Origin: an uncultured Bacilli bacterium
Lineage (GTDB): Bacteria; Bacillota_I; Bacilli_A; RF39; UBA660
Direction: 5' to 3'
NCBI GenBank assembly: GCA_934101645.1
Contig: CAKORX010000007.1
Location: forward strand, 1-56,237
Length of the DNA stretch: 56,237 nt
The notes under the pieces were generated by a model, which had not been told where the DNA came from, made no database searches, and worked only from the letters and a program-made list of their open reading frames with translations. The position numbers were made by a program, and so were the translations under genes. Below, piece after piece: positions 42,680 through 51,529 of the stretch. The stretch's first letter is position 1. Each line of letters begins with the position of its first letter.

Positions 42680-43044
42680 TGGCAAAATTAACAAGAGATG
42701 AATTTATTAGTTCATTAAAAGAAATGACTATTCTTGAAATTAAAGAATTAGTTGATGCAATGAAAGAAGAATTTGGTGTTGATCCTTCTGCTGTAGCAGT
42801 TGCTGCTGCTCCTGCTGAAGCAAAAGAAGAAGGACCTAGTACTAAAACTGTTGTACTAAAAAATGCTGGTGGAAATAAGATTGCAGTTATTAAGATCATT
42901 AAAGAACTTACTGGTTTAGGATTAGTAGAAGCTAAAGGTTTAGCTGACAAAGGTGGAAATATTAAAGAAAACATTCCTGCTGCTGATGCTGAAGCAATTA
43001 AAGCTCAATTAACTGAAGCTGGCGCAGAAGTAGAACTTGCGTAA
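42679..43044 (+). CDS. rplL: 50S ribosomal protein L7/L12
   Basis: L7/L12 is the multimeric stalk protein that recruits translational GTPases. The N-terminal dimerisation part (ISSLKEMTILEIKELVDAMKEEFGVD) leads through a short Ala-rich hinge to the conserved C-terminal domain (KTVVLKNAGGNKIAVIKIIKELTGLGLVEAKGLADKG). The length of 121 is standard. It is coupled to rplJ and ends before a GAAA-loop terminator. Confidence 0.97.
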   Translation: MAKLTRDEFISSLKEMTILEIKELVDAMKEEFGVDPSAVAVAAAPAEAKEEGPSTKTVVLKNAGGNKIAVIKIIKELTGLGLVEAKGLADKGGNIKENIPAADAEAIKAQLTEAGAEVELA

Positions 43045-43046
43045 AT

Positions 43047-43069
43047 AAAAAGGCCGAAAGGCTTTTTTT
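43047..43069 (+). terminator. rplJL terminator
   Basis: The stem AAAAGGCC/GGCTTTTT is capped by a GAAA tetraloop and ends in T. Confidence 0.88.
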
Positions 43070-43118
43070 ATTGAAAAAAAATATCAAATACATTATACTT
43101 AAAATGGTGATGATAGTT

Positions 43119-43430
43119 ATGGAATACGAAGATTTAAATAAAAAAATTACTAAAACTAAAATTATTAAAAACGTTAGTTTAATTATTATGCTTATTTTTT
43201 TAATTTGGTTTGGTTTTGTCACATATGAATATTATAGAGTAAAAACTGATAAGAGAACTTTGATTTGCTTACATCAAAATAGAAAAAGTGAAAATGATGA
43301 TGAGGACTCCATGATTTGTTATGGTTTAGGTTATAAGTATAAAGAATATTATGCAAAAAATACAAATAATTTGACTGCACGAGAATTTGCTCTTTTCTTT
43401 ATGTCAATGGATAGAAATTTAGAGGATTAA
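43119..43430 (+). CDS. hypothetical small membrane protein
   Basis: This protein of 103 residues is not recognised. The N-terminal 20 residues are charged (EYEDLNKKITKTK), followed by one transmembrane helix (about 21-42) and a C-terminal part with two cysteines (LICLHQN, MICYGLGYKYKEYY) and FALFFMSMD. The ATG at 43119 is chosen because GGTGATG lies 6 bases upstream; the reading frame runs back into the rplL terminator. The next gene starts 3 bases after its stop, so they form a pair. Confidence 0.6.
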   Translation: MEYEDLNKKITKTKIIKNVSLIIMLIFLIWFGFVTYEYYRVKTDKRTLICLHQNRKSENDDEDSMICYGLGYKYKEYYAKNTNNLTAREFALFFMSMDRNLED

Positions 43431-43433
43431 TTT

Positions 43434-43799
43434 ATGAAATTAAACAAGAAAGGTTGGGGACTAAATACTTTATTAATAATTGGTTCTTGTTTGCTAATTT
43501 TTTTATTAATTGCAGCATATTATATTTATGTGTTATATAGTTCTTTAGGAATTAGTAATGGAAATATTTATAAAGAATTGGAAGCAAGACTGGAACTTGC
43601 TGCAGAAAATTATGATTCTAAAGAAAATATTAGTTTAGAAAAACTAAGGGAATTAGGATATATTAAGGAATTAAAAGATAATAACAATGATGATTGTAAT
43701 GGGTATGTTATATATAATAAAAAGGAATACAAAGCATATATAGATTGTAAATATTACACTACAAAAGGTTATGATATAAAAAAATTATATAAAAAGTAA
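43434..43799 (+). CDS. hypothetical membrane protein, pseudopilin-like N-terminus
   Basis: This 121-residue protein begins MKLNKKGWGLNTLLIIGSCLLIFLLIAAYYIY, in which a short Lys/Gly head is joined to a hydrophobic helix as in type IV pseudopilins (KKG then a hydrophobic stretch). It lacks a clear prepilin cleavage Glu at +5. The soluble part (ELEARLELAAENYD, ISLEKLRELGYIKELKD, DCNGYVIYNKKEYKAYIDCKYYTTKGYD) has two cysteines and a helix-plus-sheet pattern as in pilin-like proteins. The family assignment is tentative. It lies directly behind another small membrane protein gene. Confidence 0.55.
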   Translation: MKLNKKGWGLNTLLIIGSCLLIFLLIAAYYIYVLYSSLGISNGNIYKELEARLELAAENYDSKENISLEKLRELGYIKELKDNNNDDCNGYVIYNKKEYKAYIDCKYYTTKGYDIKKLYKK

Positions 43800-43817
43800 A
43801 AAAATTAAATTTTATAG

Positions 43818-43847
43818 TTGACTTTTAGTAAGAAAATTTGATATATT
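43818..43847 (+). promoter_or_regulatory. promoter of rpsL-rpsG-fusA
   Basis: TTGACT (43818-43823), 18 bases, TATATT (43842-43847). Confidence 0.5.
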
Positions 43848-43865
43848 AATTATGCGTTTTTATTG

Positions 43866-43930
43866 GGTTCTATGTGTTATAGAACCTAATTTAATAGGCA
43901 CTTTGATACACCAGGATGTGTGTTAATGGA
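43866..43930 (+). promoter_or_regulatory. candidate structured leader before rpsL
   Basis: A perfect hairpin GGTTCTAT/ATAGAACC (43866-43886) is followed by GATACACCAGGATGTGTGTTAA, where ACAC can pair with GTGT around CAGGAT. It may be a control leader of the str operon. I know no named family that it matches. Confidence 0.35.
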
Positions 43931-43944
43931 AGGAGGAAAAATAA

Positions 43945-44352
43945 ATGCCAACAATTAATCAACTTGTTAAGAAAAATCGTGGTAAAAAAACTAGAAAAAG
44001 TAAAAGTCCAGTTTTAAATGTAGGATTTAATACTATCGAAAGAAAACCAACTAACGATAAAAGTCCACAAAAAAGAGGAGTATGTACTAGAGTAGGAACA
44101 AAAACTCCTAAAAAACCGAACTCAGCTTTAAGAAAGTATGCCCGTGTTAGACTTTCAAATGGAAAAGAGATTGATGCTTATATTCCAGGTGAAGGACATA
44201 ACTTACAAGAACATAGCGTTGTACTTGTTCGTGGCGGACGTGTTAAAGACCTAATCGGTGTTAGATATCACATTGTTCGTGGAACGTTAGATACTCGTGG
44301 AGTTGAAAATCGTAAACAAGGTAGAAGTAAATACGGTACAAAGAAAAAATAA
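43945..44352 (+). CDS. rpsL: 30S ribosomal protein S12
   Basis: S12 sits at the decoding centre. MPTINQLVKKNRGKKTRKSKSP, GVCTRVGTKTPKKPNSALRKYARVRLSNG and GRVKDLIGVRYHIVRGTLDTRGV are typical. The lysine of TPKKPNSALRK, at which streptomycin-resistance changes occur, is the wild-type residue. The length of 135 is normal. GGAGG precedes the ATG. It is the first gene of the str operon rpsL-rpsG-fusA, followed by tuf. Confidence 0.97.
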   Translation: MPTINQLVKKNRGKKTRKSKSPVLNVGFNTIERKPTNDKSPQKRGVCTRVGTKTPKKPNSALRKYARVRLSNGKEIDAYIPGEGHNLQEHSVVLVRGGRVKDLIGVRYHIVRGTLDTRGVENRKQGRSKYGTKKK

Positions 44353-44376
44353 TAAATAGAAAGAAGGAGAAGAAAT

Positions 44377-44844
44377 ATGCGTAAAAGAAGAGCAGTAAAA
44401 AGAGACGTTCTTCCAGATCCAGTGTATAATTCTAAGGTAGTTACAAGACTTGTAAATACTATTATGAAAGATGGAAAAAAAGGAACAGCTCAAACTATTT
44501 TATATGATGCATTTGATATTATAAAAAAGACTACTAAAGAAGAACCAATTGAAGTATATAACAAAGCATTAGAAAATATTAGACCAGCTCTTGAAGTTAA
44601 ATCAAGAAGAGTTGGTGGAAGTAATTACCAAGTTCCAATCGAAATTTCTGACGATAGAAGTCAAGCGTTAGCACTTCGTTGGCTTGTTAATTATGCAAAA
44701 CTTAGAAACGGAAAGGGCATGGCTGTAAATTTAGCTAATGAAATCATGGACGCTGCAAAAGGTGTTGGTGGAGCCGTTAAAAAAAGAGAAGATACTCATA
44801 AGATGGCAGAGGCTAATAAAGCATTTGCTCACTATAGATGGTAG
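44377..44844 (+). CDS. rpsG: 30S ribosomal protein S7
   Basis: S7 initiates assembly of the small-subunit head. MRKRRAVKRDVLPDPVYNSKVVTRLVNTIMKDGKKGTAQ, ALENIRPALEVKSRRVGGSNYQVPIEI and KREDTHKMAEANKAFAHYRW are diagnostic. The 155-residue length is normal. GAAGGAG precedes the ATG. It lies 24 bases after rpsL and 6 before fusA. Confidence 0.97.
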   Translation: MRKRRAVKRDVLPDPVYNSKVVTRLVNTIMKDGKKGTAQTILYDAFDIIKKTTKEEPIEVYNKALENIRPALEVKSRRVGGSNYQVPIEISDDRSQALALRWLVNYAKLRNGKGMAVNLANEIMDAAKGVGGAVKKREDTHKMAEANKAFAHYRW

Positions 44845-44850
44845 GCATTT

Positions 44851-46923
44851 ATGGCAAGAGACGTTTCATTAGATAAAACTAGAAATATTGGTATAATGGC
44901 TCACATAGATGCTGGTAAAACAACATTTACAGAAAGAGTTTTATATCATACTGGTAAAATTCATAAAATTGGTGAAACTCACGATGGTGAGAGCCAAATG
45001 GACTGGATGGATCAAGAAAAAGAAAGAGGTATAACAATTACTTCCGCTGCAACAACAGCACATTGGAAAGGTTATAGACTTAATATTATTGATACTCCAG
45101 GTCACGTAGACTTCACAATTGAAGTTGAAAGAAGTTTAAGAGTACTTGATGGTGCAGTTACTGTACTTGATGCTCAAAATGGTGTAGAACCTCAAACTGA
45201 AACAGTTTGGAGACAAGCTACTGAATTTAATGTACCTCGTCTTGTTTTTGCTAACAAGATGGATAAATTAGGTGCTGATTATGAATATAGTCTTGAAACA
45301 ATTAAGAAAAGACTTGGTGTTAATGCAAAACCTATTGCATGGCCAATTGGAGCAGAATCTAATTTTAAAGGTATTATTGATATTTTAAATCGTAAGGCAT
45401 TAATGTATGATGGTTCAGCAGATGAAAAATATACAGAAACAGATGTTCCTGAAGATATGAAAGATTTCATCGAAGAAAAAAGAACTGACCTTATTGAAGC
45501 AGTTGCTGAATTTGATGATGAACTAATGGAAAAATACCTAGAGGGTGAAGAAGTTTCTGTTGATCTTGTAAAAAGAGCAATAAGAAAAGGAACTTTAGCA
45601 GTTAAATTCTTCCCAGTTACTGTAGGTAGTGCAAAAGCTAATATGGGTATTAAATTTGCTCTTGATGCTGTTATTGATTATTTACCAAGCCCACTTGATA
45701 TTGGTGCTGCTGAATGTGTAGATAAAAATGGTAATGATGTATTAAGAAAAGCAGATGATAATGAACCATTTACTGCTTTAGCATTTAAAGTTATGACAGA
45801 TCCATTTGTTGGAACACTAACTTTCTTTAGAGTTTATTCTGGTAAACTTTCAAGTGGTAGTTATGTACTAAATTCAACAAAAGGTGAAAAAGAAAGAGTT
45901 GGTCGTATTTTACAAATGCATGCAAATACAAGAAAAGAAATTGATTGTGTTTATGCAGGTGAAATTGCCGCTGCTGTAGGTTTAAAAGATACTACTACTG
46001 CAGATACTCTATGCGATGAAAAAAATCCAGTTATTTTAAAAGGTATGGAAATTCCAGAACCAGTTATTGACCTTGCTATTGAACCTAAGAGTAAAGCAGA
46101 TCAAGATAAGATGGCAACTGCGTTATCTAAACTTGCTGGTGAAGATCCATCATTTAAATATCATACTGATCATGAAACTGGTCAAACAGTTATTTCAGGA
46201 ATGGGTGAACTTCACTTAGACGTTCTTGTTGAAAGAATGAGAAGAGAATTTAACGTTGATTGTAATGTTGGTAAACCACAAGTTGCTTACCGTGAAACAC
46301 TTACTCAAATGGGTGAATGTGAAGGTAAATACATTAAACAATCAGGTGGACGTGGACAATATGGACATGTTTGGGTTAGATTTGAACCAAATCCTGGTAA
46401 AGGTTATGAATTTGTTGATGCTATCGTTGGTGGAGTAGTTCCAAGAGAATATATTCCAGTTACAGATAAAGGATTACAAGAGGCTATGGCTGGTGGTATC
46501 CTTGCTGGTTATCCAATGGTAGATGTTAAGGCAACATTATTTGATGGTTCATACCATGATGTAGACTCATCAGAAATGGCTTTCAAAGTTGCTGCATCAC
46601 TAGCTTTAAAAGAAGCAAAAAATAAATGTAAACCTGTACTTCTTGAACCTATAATGAAGGTTGAAGTAGTAGTTCCTGAAGAATATTTAGGAAATGTTAT
46701 GGGTGACTTAACTTCAAGAAGAGGTAAACCAATGGGTAATGAATCAAGAGGAAATGCGCTTTCAATAGTTGCAATGGTTCCACTTGCTGAAATGTTTGGT
46801 TATGCAACTTCTTTAAGAAGTAATACTCAAGGTAGAGGAACATTTACAATGTTTATGGACCACTATGAAGAGGTTCCAAAATCAATCGCTGAAGATATTA
46901 TTAAGAAAAACAGCGTTAATTAA
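44851..46923 (+). CDS. fusA: elongation factor G
   Basis: EF-G drives translocation. The G domain has AHIDAGKTT (G1), RGITITSAA (G2), DTPGHVDF (G3) and NKMDKLGADY (G4). Domains II to V follow, with GMGELHLDVLVERMRREF and RGQYGHVWV in the C-terminal half. The length of 690 is standard for bacterial EF-G. The start lies 6 bases after rpsG with only a weak Shine-Dalgarno (TAGG), so translation is probably coupled to rpsG. Confidence 0.97.
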   Translation: MARDVSLDKTRNIGIMAHIDAGKTTFTERVLYHTGKIHKIGETHDGESQMDWMDQEKERGITITSAATTAHWKGYRLNIIDTPGHVDFTIEVERSLRVLDGAVTVLDAQNGVEPQTETVWRQATEFNVPRLVFANKMDKLGADYEYSLETIKKRLGVNAKPIAWPIGAESNFKGIIDILNRKALMYDGSADEKYTETDVPEDMKDFIEEKRTDLIEAVAEFDDELMEKYLEGEEVSVDLVKRAIRKGTLAVKFFPVTVGSAKANMGIKFALDAVIDYLPSPLDIGAAECVDKNGNDVLRKADDNEPFTALAFKVMTDPFVGTLTFFRVYSGKLSSGSYVLNSTKGEKERVGRILQMHANTRKEIDCVYAGEIAAAVGLKDTTTADTLCDEKNPVILKGMEIPEPVIDLAIEPKSKADQDKMATALSKLAGEDPSFKYHTDHETGQTVISGMGELHLDVLVERMRREFNVDCNVGKPQVAYRETLTQMGECEGKYIKQSGGRGQYGHVWVRFEPNPGKGYEFVDAIVGGVVPREYIPVTDKGLQEAMAGGILAGYPMVDVKATLFDGSYHDVDSSEMAFKVAASLALKEAKNKCKPVLLEPIMKVEVVVPEEYLGNVMGDLTSRRGKPMGNESRGNALSIVAMVPLAEMFGYATSLRSNTQGRGTFTMFMDHYEEVPKSIAEDIIKKNSVN

Positions 46924-46990
46924 GAATAATACTTGAAATTTTTTCAAGCATTAGATAAAATATAATAGTAGAAAAGGAGGAAAATATTAT

Positions 46991-48157
46991 ATGGCAAGAG
47001 AAAAATTTGATCGTTCAAAAGAACACGTTAATATTGGTACTATTGGACACGTAGACCATGGTAAAACTACATTAACTGCTGCGATCACTAAATACTTTGG
47101 AAAATTTGTTGATTATGCAGATATCGATAAAGCTCCAGAAGAAAGAGAAAGAGGTATTACTATTAATACTGCACACGTTGAGTATGAGACTGCAAAACGT
47201 CACTATGCTCACGTTGACTGTCCAGGACATGCTGACTACGTAAAAAACATGATTACTGGTGCAGCTCAAATGGATGGTGCTATTCTAGTAGTATCAGCTG
47301 CAGATGGTCCTATGCCTCAAACAAGAGAGCATATCTTACTTGCTAGACAAGTTGGAGTACCTAAAATTGTTGTTTTCATGAACAAATGTGATCAAGTTGA
47401 TGATCCAGAATTACTTGATTTAGTAGAAATGGAAATCAGAGAATTATTAGGAGAATATGATTACGACACTGAATGTCCTATCATAAGAGGTTCAGCTCTT
47501 AAAGCTCTTGAAGGAGACCCTGAAGCTGAAAAGAGTATCCGTGACCTTATGGCTGCTGTTGATGAATATATTCCATCACCAGTAAGAGATACTGAAAAAC
47601 CATTCTTAATGAGTATTGAAGACGTATTTACTATTTCAGGACGTGGTACAGTTGTTACTGGTCGTGTTGAAAGAGGTATTCTTAAACTTAATGACGAAGT
47701 TGAAATCGTTGGTTTAAGACCTACTCAAAAATCAGTTGTAACTGGTATTGAAATGTTTAGAAAAACATTAGACTTTGCTGAAGCTGGAGATAATGCTGGA
47801 GTTTTACTTCGTGGTATTTCTAGAGATGATGTTGAACGTGGACAAGTTTTAGCTAAACCAGGAAGCGTTACACCTCATACAAAATTCACTGCAAGTGTTT
47901 ATGTTCTATCTAAAGAAGAAGGCGGAAGACATACTCCATTCTTCTCAAATTATAGACCACAATTCTATTTCAGAACTACTGACGTAACAGGTGTTATTGA
48001 ATTACCTGCTGGTGTTGAAATGGTTATGCCTGGCGATAAAGTTGACATGACTGTTGAACTAATTGCTCCAGTTGCTCTTGAAAAAGGAACACAATTCTCT
48101 ATCCGTGAAGGTGGAAGAACTGTTGGTGCTGGTGTTGTTTCAGAAATTCTTAAATAA
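46991..48157 (+). CDS. tuf: elongation factor Tu
   Basis: EF-Tu delivers aminoacyl-tRNA to the ribosome. GHVDHGKTTLTAAIT (G1), RGITINTAHVEYET (G2), DCPGHADYVKNMITGAAQMDGAILVVSAADGPMPQTREH (G3), and NKCDQVDD (G4) are present, with domains II and III complete. The length of 388 is slightly short of the usual 394, from a compact effector region (YFGKFVDYADIDKAPEERERG). AAAGGAGG precedes the ATG. A TATAAT at 46961-46966 may give it its own promoter within the str cluster. Confidence 0.97.
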   Translation: MAREKFDRSKEHVNIGTIGHVDHGKTTLTAAITKYFGKFVDYADIDKAPEERERGITINTAHVEYETAKRHYAHVDCPGHADYVKNMITGAAQMDGAILVVSAADGPMPQTREHILLARQVGVPKIVVFMNKCDQVDDPELLDLVEMEIRELLGEYDYDTECPIIRGSALKALEGDPEAEKSIRDLMAAVDEYIPSPVRDTEKPFLMSIEDVFTISGRGTVVTGRVERGILKLNDEVEIVGLRPTQKSVVTGIEMFRKTLDFAEAGDNAGVLLRGISRDDVERGQVLAKPGSVTPHTKFTASVYVLSKEEGGRHTPFFSNYRPQFYFRTTDVTGVIELPAGVEMVMPGDKVDMTVELIAPVALEKGTQFSIREGGRTVGAGVVSEILK

Positions 48158-48173
48158 CAACATAATATAAAAA

Positions 48174-48199
48174 GTCACTAAATATTTAGTGATTTTTTT
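48174..48199 (+). terminator. tuf terminator
   Basis: An 8-bp stem TCACTAAA/TTTAGTGA with a 2-base centre, followed by seven T. Confidence 0.85.
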
Positions 48200-48263
48200 A
48201 TTTTTCTTAAAATTAGTTTTATTTACGTCATTATTTATGGTAAAATTAACTAGGGTAGTAATG

Positions 48264-49400
48264 ATGGATAATATAATTAATAAGTTTAATCAATATTTAG
48301 ATAGATATTATGAAGAAATTTTAATAGAATTAGAGGTAATTACAAAACTTAAAAAGTTTTTATTTTCTATGGACATAAAAGCACTATTTTCTCTTTTAGA
48401 TAGTGAAAGCAAATTAATTACTGAAGAATTTAAAAGTATATTGCGTAATTTAATCGATGCATCCTCAAAAGACAAAATTGATTACAAAGAATATGATTCA
48501 CTAATTACAAGTTTGGTTTCTTTACCAATATTTCAGGAAGTTTCACAAAAAGAACGTTTTTTATTGGAACAAAAAGAAAACTACGAATTGCATTTATTTG
48601 ATTATTCATTTATTACAAAATTTATGTTAGATAATGGGTTTTCTATTTCTGAAATAAACGTTGTTTTGACAAACTATAAACCGAATAAAAAGAACTTTTC
48701 ATTTAATGATAATTTAAGTGAATCATTAAATGAAATTGAACTTCCCAAACTAAGTAGTTCATTAAAAAAAGAATTATTTAGTAATCATGATTTTATTGAG
48801 GTAAATGCTTTTATAAATAAATACCGAAAAGTTTATGAAAACATAGTAAATAATCCCAAGATGGCTGATTTATTTTCTCTTGCAAGTAATTTTTTAGTTG
48901 ATGGTTCCTATGATTACGAAGAACCGATTTTTATTGCTCAATTTATTTCATTGCAAGGTATGCATAGTCTTTTGATGGAAAAACTCGAGTATTGTAGTAC
49001 AAAAACAGAGCGAAATGATATTTATGTGCTATTGTCAAAAATGAAAAATATTGTTGATAGATTAAAAAATATGCAAATGATTTCTGATACGTTTGAAAAT
49101 TATGAAATTAAATATTTAACAGATGTTTCTATACCCGATGAAGTAACAAATAAATTATCCGTTGGTGATTTTGATTATAAAAAAGGTATTAAGCCGGTTA
49201 AAATTATTGGTATAAAAGAGTTTGATGTTAGAATAAATACATTTGATGATATGGCTGTATCGTTTATAGAAAGTGATGGTATAATTTATATATTAGCTTT
49301 TGATAAAATTGATAGAATTGTTGTTAGCAGTATAAACTCATATAATCAAAATAAAGTTAATATTATTGAAAAAATAAGCGGAGTTAATTATGAAAGATAA
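48264..49400 (+). CDS. hypothetical protein, unrecognised
   Basis: This protein of 379 residues matches no family I know. It has no signal peptide or membrane segment if started at 48264 (or the adjacent ATG at 48261, both behind TAGGG); the open frame runs further back into the tuf terminator. Residues 1-240 look all-helical and highly charged (NIINKFNQYLDRYYEEI, LFSNHDFIEVNAFINKYRKVYENI), with SLLMEKLEYCSTKTERNDIYVLLSKMKNIVDRLKN after it. The last 90 residues look like beta strands. It overlaps a 70-residue gene by 11 bases and is presumably its partner. Confidence 0.65.
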   Translation: MDNIINKFNQYLDRYYEEILIELEVITKLKKFLFSMDIKALFSLLDSESKLITEEFKSILRNLIDASSKDKIDYKEYDSLITSLVSLPIFQEVSQKERFLLEQKENYELHLFDYSFITKFMLDNGFSISEINVVLTNYKPNKKNFSFNDNLSESLNEIELPKLSSSLKKELFSNHDFIEVNAFINKYRKVYENIVNNPKMADLFSLASNFLVDGSYDYEEPIFIAQFISLQGMHSLLMEKLEYCSTKTERNDIYVLLSKMKNIVDRLKNMQMISDTFENYEIKYLTDVSIPDEVTNKLSVGDFDYKKGIKPVKIIGIKEFDVRINTFDDMAVSFIESDGIIYILAFDKIDRIVVSSINSYNQNKVNIIEKISGVNYER

Positions 49401-49602
49401 AACAGATTTAATTAACATTATTAGTGAAAATTGTTTGCAAATTATAACCAAATATAAAGTTAGAATGTCCATAATAGCATTTGAGATGGGAATTACATTA
49501 ATAGACTTATATAATATACTTCTTTGTAATAATGATGATATATCAAGTTATTTAGAACTATATTTATTATTAAATAAAAAAACAAATACAAAATCTACTT
49601 AA
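49390..49602 (+). CDS. hypothetical small protein
   Basis: This soluble 70-residue protein overlaps the preceding unrecognised gene by 11 bases, so the two are probably coupled. KYKVRMSIIAFEMGITLIDLYNILLCNNDDISSYLELYLLL has the spacing of a small helix-turn-helix (short helix, G-I-T-L turn, helix), but this is a weak resemblance. Its end overlaps by 8 bases the end of the convergent FemAB gene. Function is unknown. Confidence 0.5.
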   Translation: MKDKTDLINIISENCLQIITKYKVRMSIIAFEMGITLIDLYNILLCNNDDISSYLELYLLLNKKTNTKST

Positions 49603-50833
49603 TGTATTTATTTTTTTTAAATTCTTTATTAATAAGATTTTTTTTATTTAAAAAATAGTAATTAATTTTATTCAAAATTAAGTCAAATTCACCGATATAT
49701 TCATAAATGTCTGGAGCAAATCCAAGTTTAAAATTATTTAATCCCTGATATTTACTTTCTTTGGAAAAGTCTCCGGAAATACCATTTAAACATGCATATT
49801 TATATTTATTTTTGTAATACATAAGTATTTCATAATACAAAAAATAGTTAGGAGCAAAATCTTTATATTTTTTATCATAACCACTTACTAAAATAGTTAT
49901 TTGATCTTGCCATTTTATAACTAAAGCACCAGCACAATATATTTTTTCATTATTAAGCAAGTATTTATTAGCTAAAGCAATGTCTCCTTTATATGATATT
50001 AAAGCTTTATCAGAATTCATTTTTTTATTAATATTTCTATCACTTGAAACTTTTAATAATTTTTGATTTAATTTTTCGTTATTTTCACGTTCTTTTTCGT
50101 AAGCCAATTGTGTATTTATAACAAGTTTTTCATTATCTATACGTACTAAGAAGTAATCTATACAATTTTGTTTGTCAAATATATTATAGTAATCGCTATA
50201 ATGAAACATATCTTTATGTATTTTATTTTTTATGAATTTATACAAAATATCCATGCTTTGGCAGTCAGATTTTTCTAAAACAAGTCCTTTGCGATAACAT
50301 TTCTTAATTTTATTACGAGTATTTTTTGAAACTTTTAGTATATCGAAATCATCCAGATTAACAACAGCATCGAATCTTGGTAAGATAGTATCAAATTCTG
50401 TTGATTCGTCCATTTTGATGTAACCACATCTTTTTAATATTTCATTAATTTTGTAATTATCATTGTAAATAGGATTCATTGTTTTTTTATCAACTTTTGC
50501 TACAGAAATTCTTGGATTAATTCTAATGAAAGTAATAGATTCTTTTTTGTAAAAGTTATACAAATCTTTTGTAAAGTTATTTAGAAGTTCTTCATCATTG
50601 TAATCAATTAAAAAGCCTTCGGGTACATATGCATATAAATAACCATTAAGCATTTGCACAAGAACTAATGCTGCAGCATATAGTTTTTCACCATCAGTAT
50701 AGCCAATCATTTCGTACTCGTAACCTTCTTCGCTTTTTAAAAGAGCATAATTTATACTTTGATGGAAATTGTGATACATATGTTTTTCTGAATACTCTTC
50801 GAATTCACTTAGTGAAAGCGTTTTTATATACAT
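49595..50833 (-). CDS. FemAB/MurM family peptidyltransferase (second copy)
   Basis: A second 412-residue FemAB-type enzyme, distant in sequence from the one at 12716. The first GNAT-like half contains YVPEGFLIDYNDEELLNNFTKDLYNFYKKESITFIRINPRI. A helical arm (about residues 245-285) follows, and the second half has APNYFLYYEILMYYKNKYKYACLNGISGDFSKESKYQGLNNFKLGFAPDIYEYIGEFD, the conserved end of the family. Two such enzymes suggest an interpeptide bridge of two or more residues, each adding one. It has AAGGAGG upstream and stands alone on the minus strand. Confidence 0.85.
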   Translation of the reverse strand: MYIKTLSLSEFEEYSEKHMYHNFHQSINYALLKSEEGYEYEMIGYTDGEKLYAAALVLVQMLNGYLYAYVPEGFLIDYNDEELLNNFTKDLYNFYKKESITFIRINPRISVAKVDKKTMNPIYNDNYKINEILKRCGYIKMDESTEFDTILPRFDAVVNLDDFDILKVSKNTRNKIKKCYRKGLVLEKSDCQSMDILYKFIKNKIHKDMFHYSDYYNIFDKQNCIDYFLVRIDNEKLVINTQLAYEKERENNEKLNQKLLKVSSDRNINKKMNSDKALISYKGDIALANKYLLNNEKIYCAGALVIKWQDQITILVSGYDKKYKDFAPNYFLYYEILMYYKNKYKYACLNGISGDFSKESKYQGLNNFKLGFAPDIYEYIGEFDLILNKINYYFLNKKNLINKEFKKNKYIK

Positions 50834-50890
50834 CTTGGACCTCCTTTTTAAGTAAGTTATTATATCATATATTTATTAAAAAATAAACAT

Positions 50891-50919
50891 TTGCAATATG
50901 TAAAAAAAATTATTATAAT
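50891..50919 (+). promoter_or_regulatory. promoter of the DUF308 gene and eno
   Basis: TTGCAA (50891-50896), 17 bases, TATAAT (50914-50919). Confidence 0.7.
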
Positions 50920-50942
50920 ATATATTGTTAGGATGTGATAAT

Positions 50943-51521
50943 GTGGGAAGAATAGTTAGGGAAACCTTAAGCGATAGGTTTAATAAATTTATATCGCTTT
51001 CAATGATAACAACTATTATTATTGCTTTAGTAGGTGCAGTACTTATTTTTTTGCCAGAAATATCTAATAAATTAATTGGTTTAATATGTGGAGCACTATT
51101 TATTTTATCTGGTATAAATACAATATATAAATATATTTCTCGAAATGGTGCTAAACTTTATTCACTTAATTTACTTTTTGGTATTATGTCTTTATTAATT
51201 GGAACAGTAATTATACTTGTCCCATTTTCTGCTACAACATTTTTAACAATTTGTTTAGGTCTATATTTAATAATTATTGGAGCAAATAAAATTACTTATG
51301 GAGTATGGTTTAAGATTGGCGATGACGCGTCTTGGCTAATTACATTTGTGATTGGTATTATGCTTGTAATATTTGGAATATTAGTTCTTTCTAACCCATT
51401 TGCATCTTTGACTATAACACAACTTGTTGGAGCATTTTTAGTTTTATCTAGTATTTTAGATATGACAGATTTAGTATTATTAAAAAATAGAGCAGATGAG
51501 ATAACCAAAATATTTTGGTAG
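50943..51521 (+). CDS. DUF308 (HdeD-like) membrane protein
   Basis: This 193-residue protein has six transmembrane helices in three pairs. LVGAVLIFLPEISNKLIGLICGALFILSGI, LLIGTVIILVPFSATTFLTICLGLYLIIIGANKI and LVIFGILVLSNPFASLTITQLVGAFLVLSSILDM show the threefold G.....P.......G repeat of the DUF308 family (HdeD in E. coli, acid resistance; role elsewhere unclear). The GTG at 50943 has AGGATG 7 bases before it; an upstream TTG is less likely. It precedes eno by 8 bases, so the two are probably co-transcribed. Confidence 0.8.
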   Translation: MGRIVRETLSDRFNKFISLSMITTIIIALVGAVLIFLPEISNKLIGLICGALFILSGINTIYKYISRNGAKLYSLNLLFGIMSLLIGTVIILVPFSATTFLTICLGLYLIIIGANKITYGVWFKIGDDASWLITFVIGIMLVIFGILVLSNPFASLTITQLVGAFLVLSSILDMTDLVLLKNRADEITKIFW

Positions 51522-51529
51522 GAGGAAAA

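Noticed and set aside
44287..44493. Minus-strand open frame over rpsL/rpsG, and similar antisense frames elsewhere (13075-13395 +, 36118-36633 -, 25093-25476 -)
   Set aside because: They are antisense shadows of well-supported genes, without RBS and with no recognisable protein features.
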